Of a DNA stretch of 64,000 nucleotides, positions 50,301 through 63,793 are shown one piece after another. This DNA is from Metopolophium dirhodum. Taxonomy: Eukaryota > Arthropoda > Insecta > Hemiptera > Aphididae. Every line of letters starts with the position of its first letter. Within the stretch, counting starts at the first letter, position 1. The translations under genes and the position numbers were made by a program. The stretch spans positions 23,000,393 through 23,064,392 of the forward strand of contig NC_083568.1 of assembly GCF_019925205.1 (NCBI RefSeq). Direction: 5' to 3'. Below the pieces are notes generated by a model. That model had not been told where the DNA came from and did not search any database. It saw only the letters and a list, made by a program, of their open reading frames with translations.

Positions 50301-53300
50301 TGTGTGGAAGGGGTCCTGCGTGGTGCGGACACCGAGTAACTTTGTGGACGATTACCGCTGGATTTTGAGGCCGGTCGTGATTTTTAACCCATGATCCGAC
50401 AAAATTCAAAATTACGCGCCGTTGGTTGATTAATGATAAACACATAATACGTATTATATAAAAATAATTTAAATAAAAAATTCGGCCCGCCGCCGGACAT
50501 TTACCAGCAAAATTATACTCGTTAGAATAATAACTCATTGTATACAGATTTATGATCCTGATCACCACCACCGAAGATATTGCATGTATGAAATTAAAAA
50601 AAAAAAAAACATCATTATACGTCATGCAACATTATAGGGCGATTATTTTAACAGTTAACAGTATCGTTATCTCGTAAAGTATTAAACGTTTTTGGAATTA
50701 TTTTTTTTTATATGATTTGAAACCACGACTTAATGGCATTAAATTAAAAAAATATGATATTTTTCCTAGTTTTTTTTTTTTTATTGACCATTTTGGTTCA
50801 TATTTCGTTCATCATTTCTATGCATAAAAATCGAATTTCAAACGATCGGTTAATAATAATTAATATAATAATATTATAATAAGCTATAATTAATTGTTTA
50901 AATATGTTTAGGTAAGCGAAGTAGTCGACTGACATTTTTCTGGGTAATCCTGGACAATCCTGCAGTGTCACTCCAATTTATTCAACTCTATATTTATAAG
51001 CGTATAACTAATAAACTACGTATTATAATATTAGTTCGAAATTATTCGTCTTCGAAACGTGAAATTAAAAATGTATGCTGTCATTTGAAAAATATCAAAC
51101 AATGAAAAAAAAAATACATGTGTGTATACTGATACACGCCACAGAAGTGAATACTTGAATAATGGATATTTAATTTTGATTGAAATTAAAATAATAAAAT
51201 CGAACTTGACTGGTTGTCGACTACTGTCGGGTACTCGGGTCGGGTCATTCAATCGTAGAGTGATAATAATTTAGAAAAACAAAAACTGTAACCAATATTA
51301 TGATGCAATTTAAATATAAGTACCTATAGGTACTTTCGTTTATTTTATACTCAAACCGACAGCTCTATTTATTCCAAATAATTATTCGCAACGATTACCT
51401 CAATTTGCATCCTGACAAGATATATTAATTTTTCACAGCATGTGCGAGGGATTGATCGGGGCACATTTTTATAATAATTGTTTTTAGTTGATTAAATATT
51501 AGAGTTAAAATTGTAAAAAAGTGGTGTAGGTATATGTGTTAAACACAAACTGTTGGCTGTTCCCTATGAACTATTCACTTCGAAAATATATAAAAAGTAA
51601 ATAACATTTTTAAAAACGTTTCAGACACTTTTCTAGATAATGTGTGTTTACTGTTAAAAAACCACGCAATATTCTCATTCTACTGTGAAAAAAAAAAAAT
51701 GTTAACATTTACCATTGCGTTTATTTTTCCATTTTCTATTTCGATGTACATATTATAGCCATATTGGTATAATAACGTGTATATTGGTTTCGAAAATCAA
51801 GCATCCGCCCACACGATACACGCGTAGTTCTTGAGCAATAAGTGAAACACGAAAATTCCATCTCCGAATCGTTTTACGGTAATTTTTTTTTCTTTTTAAT
51901 GTATTTTACGTATATATTATTACGTTTTCTCCGTAGGTACTGTTTATATTATTATGCGATACAACCGTGGTACATACCTACTCTATATTTTGTAAAGAAA
52001 TAAAAACGATAAAAATCTACATATATAGTAGTTAATATGACGTACATTATACATGTACTGTTAAATTTTCTCTGTAAGTATATAGGTACGTACTGCCACA
52101 CCATAGTTGGTAAACATAATGTATTTCATTACACGTTTACACCTAATATGAAACTCGTATAATAATTTAATACTTAAAAAAAAACAACATTTGCACTAAA
52201 GCCGTCATCCAGCCACGTCCAACCATATATAATAATATTGAATCACGAACATGGCACGAAAATATTAAATGTTTAATAGACAACAATTATTGGCTATTAT
52301 GGTCATTGATCAACGGTTTCCGCTGACGTTTAATAATGTTCAATAATTGTTAGCTTTAATAAAAAAATATTACCCATATCATGCGTTATGTTTAATTCGT
52401 TTTAATGATGTGCCTTCGATGTTAAACGTGCACAAATGTTTCGGCACTTGTCGATAAACCCGTTTTGGATGGTTTGTGATATCCAAACCAAATTTATTCT
52501 ATTTATTTGTTCCACTTTATTTGATCTTATTCTCGGGTTGATGGGTTTCGTTGCCTTCCGTAAACGTATTTGTAGTTTATAATATTGATCAAATACGTAG
52601 GTGTTATGTCCAATTGATGTATAATTGTTAAGGTTGAAAAAATACATAATGAATGATAATAACACGCTTTTATTATTTAATAATAAGGTTATGTAGATAT
52701 GACGATACTCATAAAATCGCAATTAATTAATTTATAAACAAGGTATGCGATAAATTGTATGAATATAAATTATAAATACTTTTCAAACTATTTCGTATAT
52801 TTCAAACAATAATGTGCAATATGACGTGTACTTTGTTTTTGTTTTTTTTTAACGATTTAATACATAATAGTTATTGGATTTGGAAATATTAATTTTATTA
52901 TAAACGAATATTGCAGCACGATAGTGGCAACAAAGACGAGGCATATTTAATGAATTCGGGGAGGACATCAAACAGAAATTATTATAATAAATTGGAAGGA
53001 GACTGAATTGATGTCAATTCTTCTACTGGATACTTGTGCGTGCGTGTGTAAAATAAGCAAAAATTATAGATTGATAGACGAGAAGACATATTATTAATAT
53101 ATAGTCAAACAGGACACGTGAGACGATGCAAATTGTTCAATATCAGTTAGAAATAAGTAGAGAGCAAACGTGGATCGTTGAATAATGATATCATCGAGAT
53201 GAGAAAAAAAAAGTGAAAGGCCTGGACCGAGGCAGGATAAATAAAATTATATTAACTCTCCTAACCCTTAAATGTTGAACTCGTTAACCGATAGGATATA

Positions 53301-55848
53301 TAGTATCATGTGCGTCGATAAGTATAGGTACCTATTATGTCAATCATGCAACATGTTATATTCGTATTATAATCGGTTCGTCATACTGACTCTCATTCTT
53401 AGATGAATCATTCTGACACCTGTAAATCGATCTTTCGATTGCGGACCAATACTATTTTTTTGTAACTTATTTGGTCGTTATATACATTTTGATTTTACAG
53501 AAAAATGTTAAGGTTACAAATGGTTACAAAACGGTGGAATTGGACCGGAATCAAAATTTAGATTTACTATATAGTACTCAAACGATTCACCTCTCATACT
53601 AGGTATAATGAAGTTAGTATGTTACTATTATAGATACACACCACTGTGATTATCGTATAATAAAACGTATGATGAACCAAATGTCATCATGCAGCTCCAT
53701 GTACAATAATATTGTCCATATAGGCTGCACTTGGCCACTCGTGAGTCGCAACGGTTTTATTTCCGAGGTGACGTGACTAAAATGACACCAAGTTTCGATA
53801 TGCGAGATCTCAAATGGAATAAAAAAAAAACTAGTACCTAACTTTGAGTCATCGAATTTTCGTCAGAGTTATTGCCAACGGACTACGCATATAGGAGGTA
53901 TGTATAATGTCTGCAGAGTATACAGATAATGTACCGTCACATTTATTTTAAAATTTAAATCGAATCGGCTGCACATTTTTTATCGGTCATTCGTAAGATC
54001 GTACGCGTCCGTGTTCTCGATAAAAAAAAAACCAAATATATATTATTATTCAATAATAACGCGCAATAATACGTTATGTTTTGTCAAAGTACGCAGAGCA
54101 TGTGTGTGTGTTTGTATCGTATCGTATGTACACATTTACTGTGTAACACGATTTCCAAAGGATCCATCATAATAAATATTTTAATGTTATCACACTGCAG
54201 ACGATATATTAACAATGAACTTTATGAACTCATAAGTCACGTGATCCGGTGATCGTTTTGAGCTACAGCGCTATAATACTGGTACCCGTGGTGAAGTAGA
54301 ATTTGTTGAAATTTTGGTCAATTATAATATTATCGATTAATAACTATTATTTACTTAAAACATTCAGTTACAGAAACAGACTTAAATGCGACGAGTAAGT
54401 TCAAGAAAAAGTCAATTGCCTTAAATCGTGTCGTGTGACACTGACAGTATCATAATAATTATGCTGATTATGGTATGAGTACCTACGTGAAGCAAAGCTC
54501 CATCGTCAGCGACGACGTGACAATAGGATTTGATGACATTATTGGTATATCGCAAATATAATATTATAATTTGATAATTCCATATTGAATTGTCGACATA
54601 CGCGTACCTAACATCCATCTGATTGCTGCTGTAATATATTCTTATTATAATCATTAATTCTAATACCGTTTGACGACAAAATATTCTGTTAAAACTAATA
54701 TCATTTTGTTGTGAAGACCATTATCTATTAATAAAATATATCAGCCCACAATACAGCATATTCACTCGAACCAATTGACATAATAATGAAGTGTTAAAAT
54801 ATAGTAAAGCATATAACTTTTGTTCGTATTATAGCCTATCGATAAACAACCGTCGATAATTCTCTGATATCGAAAATATAGTTGTATTGAAATACGTTGG
54901 TTCGAGTTAAAATGTATTATTGTTTACAATATTCTCATTTCGCCCATGAAAACAATACCGAAAATATCGTAAGAATTAAACATTGTATACATAATTATAA
55001 TATTAACGTAAAAAAAAAAATGAATATTTTAAATATTTCACAAAACATAATAATTATTATGCGTTTAATGATTGATCTGTTAAAACCTTGAAAAAAAATT
55101 ATGTTATGGATAGGTAATATACGAAAATAATAATCTAGCTATATTTTTTTTGTCCAAACCAGTTTACACAAGACGTACCGTATTAATATTCTAATGGTTT
55201 CCATTCAAAAAATATCGGCGTGTATCATTTGACCTACGGGCCAAAACATCGTTTACGAACTTACCTAATTACGACGGTAGCGTAAGTATAATTTTTTGTA
55301 GGCGGAGGGACTCCAATCAATAAATGTATTTCCATTACATTTTTTTTTATTAACATGACGTGTTTAAATATCACCATAAATTATAATACATATTATTATA
55401 ACAAATATAATAAATAGGTAAAAGACTAATAAATACTTATTTATTTATTTCCCAGGTTGGTAAATAAAAAAATAATTTAATTTAAATGTTCTATGCTTCT
55501 AGGGAAGGGGGATAAACCAGAAATCTCAACCCCTTCTGTTAGTTAATCAATTACGAGAACATCGCTAACAGAGTTATAATATTATTATAAGCACGATGAA
55601 TACACACTAACATTCAATATTATCTTATAATATTTATATCTTATAATTCACATTCGGTGAACTATCGAAAAACACTGCCGAGGCCGTGCGAAATGTAACG
55701 CGCAATAGTCTATAAAGTTGAGAAAAAAATCTTCATGTTCACCTGTTGGTTGATATCCCAAACCACGTGCGAATCAATCAAACGGATAACAATGACAACT
55801 ATTAAACGTCCTAGTATATTCATCAATTGGCAAAACTATATTATACCA
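50301..55848. other. AT-rich noncoding DNA
   Basis: No gene or complete mobile element was recognised. The longest open frames (50212-50625 minus, 52402-52722 minus) lack any family resemblance, and the latter starts at a non-ATG codon. Confidence 0.45.
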
Positions 55849-56610
55849 CATGGTGAATCATGATGCCAATTTTTAATTAATTGATTTATTAAAATTCTGA
55901 ATTTTTTTATTTAGTGTAAGTCCTATACTGCTGTGATTTGTGGAGCATTTTTTTTTTTAAATAGTAACCAACTGTTTATTCGTGCGGTAAATTTTGAATG
56001 TTTTAATGAGATGATTCTTTTTGAAAATATTAATATATCATGTTTATATAAATCAAAATTAAAATAAGATGTTTCCAAGTTATTAGACCTTATGCTATGA
56101 ATAATAGTTCTAAAAGTTTATGGGGCTATTTTAATCTGAAGTAAATAGTAATTATTAATTAATATTGATTTATTACAATTTTATGATTTGCGAAAATTCT
56201 CTGAGATTTATAAATAAAAATCTAAATATTACTATATTTGATCTAAAATCGCTATTAAAGACTATTTTCTTTAGTAAATAAGCCATAACTCTTAAGGTTC
56301 AACTACTTATAAAAACTAGATTATCTTTCGAAATTTGATTTGAATATGATGAGATTTTCTAAAACATTTTCAGATTAACAATTTTAGTAAAAAATAGTGG
56401 CTATTAATTTGAAAAAAGAAATTTGTATTCGACACTCTGTCGTAGATATAAAATATAATTCTATGAATTTGATAAATATTATTTTATTTTATAATAGGTT
56501 TAAAAGTTCCGATAGTCAGAATTTGAATAAACACATTATTAAAAGATAAAATGTTAAAATATGGTTTGTATGGTATATACCTGTATATAAATTATTTATT
56601 AATCATCCTG
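55849..56610. mobile_element. Longer diverged copy of the CAGGGTGATTCAC element family
   Basis: The left end CATGGTGAATCATGATGCC is followed by the family's subterminal TTTATTAAAATTCTGAATTTTT. The right end is TTAATCATCCTG followed by TA at 56611-56612, and inside it lies the inverted subterminal sequence CAGAATTTGAATAAACACATTATTAAAAG. At about 760 bp it is larger than the 48754 copy. The interior is AT-rich with no credible reading frame. The left boundary is uncertain by a few bases. Confidence 0.5.
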
Positions 56611-57639
56611 TATAATATAAAAACAAAAAGATTCGTTCACTATATTATTATAAATGTTTTAATAATAAATAGCTGTGCAATACAGATATATACTTAAGTA
56701 ATCACATATTTGGTTCCTCGTTCGTCATACTAGGTGGATTGGCAAAACGTCCGAGAATATAATATTATAAGAACACACACAATCATGCCTACAACCGACA
56801 ATATATTATGACGATGGCGGCTCGTCGAATTTGGTAGTTATATTTAAACATATCATCTGATTGGGCGCAATAATACTACACAAACGACGAGGAATAAAAA
56901 TATTCGGATCGATCCATGCCAATTCGACGGATATTCGGTCTACTGTTATTATATTATGTTATTGGCTAGCTCCATGTCGTAGTAATAATATTACATACTT
57001 TTTCGAATGCTTTGTTTGCTGCGATGATCAGGCGAAGGAATCGGACCTATTTTTATTCCGTATAGTCTGTGGTATTTACGAGCGTCTTTGTATTTTATGT
57101 CCGACGAGAAGGCCACGGCAAAACGAACAATGCATTTATTCGAATAACGGCGTAATTGTATAACAGCCCAGTTTTTTTGTTTCTGAATATCCTATATCCA
57201 CTACGTGTCCACTCCCTCCAAGCTTAAAAATAGTATAAAAACAAAATCTCCCCAATAAACTAAACAGCCTAACCCAGTTTCCCCTATCGATAACAGTGAG
57301 AGCATTCAATATTGAAAATAATCAAAGTTGAAAATCACTGTAATGAATGCGTTCAATTTAATTTCAAAGGTATAATACCTATTATGCAAAAATCGATTCT
57401 GAGTGGAGACGGTGTGTCTTATTTTATTTTTTTTATTGGTAGGTTGAACTTGAACTAGATAATTGTCAACGGTATCATCGCACATATTTTATTGCTAACG
57501 TTTAATTATTATAATACCTATTAGGTATGTCATATTATATAACATTGTTATTAACTTATTACATGGTAGTTAATACCGACGTAGGTACCGTAGAAAGGTG
57601 TAAATAGATTTTTGGTATAAATAGATTAACCCTTTCGGT
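56611..57639. other. Noncoding DNA between a MITE and a GC-rich island
   Basis: An open frame at 56861-57163 is Cys-rich but starts at a TTG codon and matches nothing recognised. A fragment of the GATTCTGAGTGGAG repeat lies at 57395. Confidence 0.4.
57395..57420 (+). repeat. Dispersed aphid-type repeat, opening-block fragment
   Basis: GATTCTGAGTGGAGACGG matches the opening of copies A and B. The following sequence does not continue the match convincingly and no closing block was found. Confidence 0.3.
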
Positions 57640-57851
57640 CCCTTCGGGAGGATGTAGTTATTTTAGCAGCCATCGAGGTGGAATCTTTGACCGGCATTAC
57701 ACCTCGTCTATGTCTCGTCTCTCTCTACGCGTCTTTAGACGTGGAACAATGCCGCGACAACAATATTATTCGTTGTCATCGTCATCGCGTCGTCGTTTTC
57801 ACAGCTGTTTTTTTACGTGTCGCCGGTTAATATAGATTGATAACGAGCGAT

Positions 57852-57855
<4 letters not shown>

Positions 57856-57882
<27 letters not shown>
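57856..57882. repeat. (TG)n microsatellite
   Basis: A pure TG run of 13.5 units lies inside the GC-rich island. Confidence 0.9.
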
Positions 57883-58520
57883 TTGTATTATGCTATTTCT
57901 CGGGGCTGTTGACAATGATGATGGTTGTGTCGTTGTGTGGCCCCGAAGAAATAATGCCTGTACGGACTTCGGGAGACAACGCGCGCGAGACAGTGACAGA
58001 TGAGCGTTTGGTCTTGCCACTGTCAAGACACTGTGCTGATAGGATAGGTTTTTCCCGAGAGCGCATAGTATACAGAACGATCGTTTCGTCACTAGCCGGC
58101 TCGGCGATTGTCTATCCGAAGATTTTCAAGCGAATTCCGTTTCGATTTTTTTACGAGGTCGTTTTAAATTTGCAATAACCGTGTATCGGTGATTTCACAT
58201 GTGTAGAATATAGACGCGTTGCAATCAAAGAGTTATAAGAAAAAAAAAATGGATTATATTGTAGCAAAGAATTTACTAAGCTGCGACAATTTCCGGTCGC
58301 GGCCCGCGGTTGTGGGGCGGAATACGCGAAAATTGACGACGTAAAACGACCACACCGTATACCTCCTACTCCGCGAGTGGGTAATACTCGGGGTAATATA
58401 TACAGCACGTCGCCTAGCTCCTGCCCCGATCGCCACTGGACGGATACTGCAGGAAGGACAGCTGCAGCCCTTGCACACTTGCGATAGTAGTAATAATATA
58501 TACCCACGACGACCCATCAC

Positions 58521-58607
58521 CTGATAAAGAAACGCGACTTTGCATTTCCGGGCTTTTCCGAACGACCCGGTCGGTGATTGATGATTTTTCGGCGGTCCGT
58601 CCTGGAT
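58521..58607 (-). CDS. Candidate 87-bp exon in a GC-rich island
   Basis: On the minus strand, GTGCCCCGCAG/ATCCAGG and TTTATCAG/GTGATG bracket 87 bases, exactly 29 codons, open in all three frames. In one frame it reads IQDGPPKNHQSPTGSFGK then ARKCKVAFLYQ. The acceptor has only a weak pyrimidine tract. It lies 28 kb upstream, in transcription direction, of the SLC16 exon and on the same strand, so it could be an upstream exon of that gene, including an untranslated one. No homology is recognised. Both splice sites could be coincidental in GC-rich sequence. Confidence 0.2.
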
Positions 58608-58700
58608 CTGCGGGGCACAGTGTCCTTGGAAGAATACAATAGTAATATTATAATGATATACGCGCGTGTTGTGGTCCAGTATAATAATCATTACGTATAC

Positions 58701-61282
58701 GATATATGGTATACAGAAGTACCTATTATATACCGTACGGTACCTACTTATCGTCGTTGTGCCGGAAAAACCTCCACGTGCAAAATCAAATGTATCCAGT
58801 GCGCCAGTAATAAAAATTTAAATAGCTTTAAGAATTGACAAATTAGTTTCAATAAAAAAGCGAATCGAACAACGATTTTTATAGTTTTGTAAAGAACCGT
58901 GTAATCGAATAGTATAAATATGAACAGTTTTTTAATTATTTATGTTTCTTAACTCATCTTTTTATATCAAAGGTATTAGAATCTCTCATAGAAATTGTAG
59001 GCCTTAAAGCGGTCTCATAATAGGTGTTTAGTATTTTAATCAAAATTATATGCATTCATATGTACCGTGTTATACTTACCAATGATAAATATCGCGATAC
59101 ACAGTTTATTATTCGTCCGACAACATATTATGTGAAGTATTTATATAATGAACGTATCTGCCTCTAAGACATCTCTACAAATTATAGCACTTAGAAGGTG
59201 TTTTAAAATTTAGCAGTCACGCGCGCAATATATATTTTATTCACTCGCAGTTCGCATTAAAATTTAAAGCCCCGAACCTGTTTTTGACACGTCGTAGGTA
59301 TCTTTTGAACTTTAAGTAGGTACATTTGTTCTGGAAATAGCGAGGCCAAAATAGTGTTTTGACCAATTTGTCAGCACGGCCACGGTATACATGCGTACCC
59401 TAATATTTAATATGAGTGCGAAAAAAATATTATTTTTTCACTTATTATTTATGAGTACCTCTATACGTATAAAATAATTGACTATAAATCGCGAATAGTA
59501 ATTAATCAGAACTAATTTTCTCGGTTCCGGTTCGATTCATGTTATAATATATTATTTTATAGATCCAAAAAATATTATAATACGCATTAATTATTACGCT
59601 TCCATATGTAATGTCCTTTAATAATTATTATCGTGTTATGTACATATAATCATTAAATGTCATCTCTGATTTATGAAATATCGCAAGCATTAAATGAATT
59701 ATGATTTGATCGATTAATATTTTTTTGCTACGGGCAATGGATTATCAATGGAATTTTATTAGAACGTATTAGGTACGAAACGGCTTTTATATATTTTTTT
59801 AAAATTACATACTGATATTGTGCGGAACAAAAACCGAATAAAACCTATACCTAACGCATTGTTTTGATGTTGTTCTCGTTCGGCTGCTGTAATTACGTAC
59901 GCTGTATACAAATACCTACAAACGTGTCTAAATAATTGCTAATAAAATGGGTACATAAATCTTTCGCACGTGTTTCGTAAGATAAATATTTATATTTTTC
60001 TCACTTCCTCGTCCACGGTCTGTTGGCTATAATGAGTGTAACCCACATCAGTTTTTTAGCTGAACGACTGTCAAAAAAAAAAAAAAAAAGGTGATTAATT
60101 ACTGCAACGAGGTGTTCATTTACGTTTCGGAGAGAATTTGAATACGAGGTGGTTCGCGTACATACGTGTGCGTCAACCGACGACCGGAGAGAGAAAAAAA
60201 AACGTAAATAATATATTGCACTTACTGTGTCGATTCCAGAGTGGTTTTATTTTTGTCTAAGATTATGATTTATCTAAACGAAATCTTAAGAAAACAAATT
60301 AGTTACGTATTTATTTATATATTATAATGTTTCGTAATGAAAAAATTAACTTGATTTTGTGAAGTCAAAATATTAGAACGTACCTATAGGTACTTATTGA
60401 TATAAATTAATAATTAATTCTGATGAGTGTTTTAAGTTAATATATGGAGAAAAATGTTTATTAATTAAACTCAGTTTAAAAGAAGTTAGCTGTATAGCTA
60501 CGTTAAGTAAGTGTATATAATATACTATAATATGATATATTATAATATGTGTCGATAAATGATTAAAACAATATTAATAATTATTAAATAAATCAAGGAA
60601 CGTTTATTTGTATATTTGTATTAATTACCATTTTATACAGCGTTAAATAAAAAAATATAAATGTATTTATTAGTTTTAACTACAGTTACCATATTATATT
60701 ATACGTACCTACCTAATACCTGTATTGTATAATATACATTATACTTTAGGTACATAATTTAAGGTATTACTTTTTTTTTTTAAATTATAATGTTAAATTA
60801 TTACAAATTACATTATAAAAATTCAAAATAGACAATTTGTAAAGTTGATTATAAGAACAATAATTATTATGATGGTAAAAGCATTTATCTAAGTCTAGAA
60901 GTTTATTTTTTTAAATATCAATTTTTTTTTCGAGTAAATTAATTTAGAATATAATAATTATTTTCAAAATATTATTTTTGGGAATTTCTTGACATGAGTT
61001 TATTTCTTAAATTATTCACTAACCATAATAATATAATCTTCCTGTTACACCTTGTATAGTATATCGACAGATAAGGATTTAAATAAGCGTACAATTATTA
61101 TAATATACATTCAATATGGGAATATTTGAAAACGCTGTGGTCGATTTGGGAGTAGGGTAGAAATAACCGAGTTAATATTTTGTTTATATTCGGTATAATT
61201 CTTACATAAACGCTGCCTGCAATATTGTTTAATATCTTCCTCCGAGCTCATACCGTCGGCGACTGTGGTATACGCGCGGGTG
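58701..61282. other. AT-rich noncoding DNA
   Basis: No exon was recognised. A short A-run (about 60074-60089) and a (GAGA)-containing stretch near 60185 are the only notable features. Confidence 0.45.
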
Positions 61283-61630
61283 CTAAAACAGGGATGATTT
61301 CCGAACCAGCCTTAGAAAAAGGGACTCGTTTAGGGTGTTTAGCAAAACTGCTGCATCGCGTCTGCAAGGTGTTATGTACGTCTGAGGGGTAGTGGGCCGG
61401 CCGGGGGTGGGGCGTGCGACGGCTTTCACTTTATTGTTATTACATTTTTTTTTTTTCATTTTCATTAAGTCCGAGGGGTTATCCCGCACGAAATCGCACA
61501 TTCGCTGGTTTTCCCCCACGGCGATTAAGGTATAAACGTACATAATATTATTTTCATCAGTTCCGAACACTATTCCAATCGTCTCGATCTCCCCGGGAGA
61601 TGAATGTATCGGTGATGTAATTGACAACAT
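61283..61630 (-). CDS. Hypothetical ORF, 115 residues, in a GC-richer island
   Basis: A true ATG (61628-61630, minus strand, context AGTAAATG) opens MLSITSPIHSSPGEIETIGI, followed by a Lys/Asn run from a short A-rich tract and a Pro/Arg-rich end. The first 50 codons have a mixed, protein-like composition (VFGTDENNIMYVYTLIAVGE). No domain is recognised. Surrounding DNA (about 61.2-61.7 kb) is GC-richer than average, as expected for an exon or promoter island. It could be a 5' exon that splices before the Lys run, or chance. Confidence 0.2.
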   Translation of the reverse strand: MLSITSPIHSSPGEIETIGIVFGTDENNIMYVYTLIAVGENQRMCDFVRDNPSDLMKMKKKKCNNNKVKAVARPTPGRPTTPQTYITPCRRDAAVLLNTLNESLFLRLVRKSSLF

Positions 61631-63454
61631 TTACTCACTTATTTGGACACGCGTTTCAAAAAGAAAAACACTCGACAGCCGACTTCGTTTACTTCGCCAC
61701 AAACGTCAATTTGAAGTTTTCACGAAACAAGTCCCTTTTAAAACAGCAATATATATAGCCCGATACAATTCGAATTTGATGCTGTGAGAAACGATAAAAA
61801 AATCGTACTTAACAAGCCTTATTATACAGTCCATCACTCTCCGCATATCATCACTTCTGCACTGTGGCATGTGTCCAACTATTCCATTTCACACGCGCAC
61901 CACACACAAAATATAAATTAAAAACATAAACAGTATACTGTATACGAATACGTCAACTGATAGCCGCACTAAACGATATAAAAAGTTTCCGACTCATTAC
62001 GAATCCATCAATAACACGCAATACATCTACTCCACCACACTTCCAGCAAACCCTCCGCCGACTTGGAATCGGTAATTATTGTATGCTATGAAATGTATTT
62101 GTCCAGTTTAGTTATTAGACCTAGAGTCGAGGATCTTTAATATTAAAAATAATAAAATAGTTTAAATATTTGCCATATGAAAATAAATAATAATAATATT
62201 ATATATTTAAATAGTATAACAATTATTATAGAGCATACCTAAAATATTATTCGGCGCATGGGTTTTAGACATTAGTCATCGGAAAAACCAGCTACAGCTT
62301 GAAATGATGGATGGCCATAGAATATTTTAACCACCTGTGTCATTATACTCTAAGTAAACACACAAGTACACAACCATCTACTTCACGACGACATTTGATG
62401 GTATTCAAAAATGTGTTGTACCACACGTCACGATTTATTTTACCGTCTTATGATGAGTGGCTGTACATAATCCATTCACTTCATTAATTTATTAACTACA
62501 TGTCTACATATTATTATATCTTTAATGAGTCGGAACGGCTTAAACTAAATGTATGTACTTAAGTAATGTTATACTTACACCGCATAATAATAATAACAAT
62601 AGCAATTTGAGCTTTGAATATATTTAATAGAGATAAACTTTTAGTTTTACTACATATTTACGATCCACCCACAAAATAATAGTACGATGGGTGATCGGGA
62701 TCATATCGATTAATAAAATATAAAATAACAATAGTACGAATGACGGAATTATTATGAAATTGCCTTCGTAATTTATTAGTGCCGCCCCAACAGTTAATGC
62801 GGCAATGTCGGTCGGGGGAAATTATCTCTTGGCCAGTTTATTTTGAGCCGGAGAAAACTATAGAATATAGATGTTAACTTATTATACGCCATATTCATGT
62901 TACATCTATGCCGTGTACAGTGTGTACCTGCCTGAATTGAAAAAAAGATGTTCATCGTATTTAATTAATAATTATTTTAAACAATTATTAGAAAAAAATT
63001 CATCAAAATCGGTACATTGGTTTAGCCGTAAAAACGTAACAGATAGACAGAGTTACTTTCGCATTTATAATATTATTATACAATATATTAATAAGTATTA
63101 AGTATAGATGTACCTATCACTAACAATTGTCGTTTTTTATTAAAAAAGTAATTAAATTAATTTGAATATGTGACCAAGATTTTAACCACAGTACATTATA
63201 AGAGGTTATGAAATTCAATACAAAATATATACAAAATATCATTTTGGGATAATAATATCATACAAAGTATGTAGCAATATTATAGTGCACTATGTATAGT
63301 ATATGTATCAGGGGATATGACAATTTTATTTTACACTTAAATCAAATTTAAATATTATATAATCCACTCACCGAAAGAATATGGTTACTTCGCGCCAGTC
63401 TTGTAAAATGTTTGAATAAATGTATTCAAATAAAAGTATTAAAATCCTTTTTTT
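61631..63454. other. AT-rich noncoding DNA
   Basis: No gene is supported. The frame at 62871-63101 is Tyr/Ile/Asn-rich in the way AT-rich DNA produces by chance. Confidence 0.45.
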
Positions 63455-63793
63455 TATTCGAATACTATTTTAATAACTTTTTGAAAAAAATTATTCAATC
63501 ACGTTAGACTGTTCTGAATATTTTATTTTTATTTTTTTATTCGTAAATAATACGTTTTTTGAACTCAGAAAATAGATTATAATTTATTTGTGAAAACACT
63601 ATTTTTTCTATTAAAAATCGAACAAATGATAAACAATAGTTTTTCTCTTCGAATGGAATATGATTGATCCACGTTAATTTCCAACCATTCCAAAACTGAC
63701 AAATATTAGCGGGAGGGAAGAAATGGTATTCGATTATGTATTCAAATACGTACTCGGAATACTTAAATACTCATTTATTCAAAATTCGAATAC
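63455..63793. repeat. Cluster of ATTCGAATAC-type palindromic motifs
   Basis: TATTCGAATAC at 63455-63465 and ATTCGAATAC at 63784-63793 bracket several related half-sites (GTATTCGAT, ATGTATTCAAATAC, CGGAATACTT) in the right-hand 80 bases. Repeated subterminal motifs of this kind are common in hAT-like nonautonomous elements. Terminal repeats and a duplication were not found. Confidence 0.35.

Larger units (their letters stand above)
57640..58700. promoter_or_regulatory. GC-rich island with (GT)n and candidate exon
   Basis: GC-rich sequence with many CG dinucleotides runs from the CGGTCCCTTCGGGAGG area to about 58.7 kb. It includes the (TG)n run at 57856-57882 and the candidate minus-strand exon at 58521-58607. 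Open frames on both strands (57837-58178 plus; 58254-58691 minus, which begins at a non-ATG codon) show no recognisable protein. A promoter or 5' exon region is the simplest reading. Confidence 0.3.

Noticed and set aside
59519..59540. tRNA-like B box (GGTTCGATTC)
   Set aside because: No matching A box or cloverleaf stems could be built around it.
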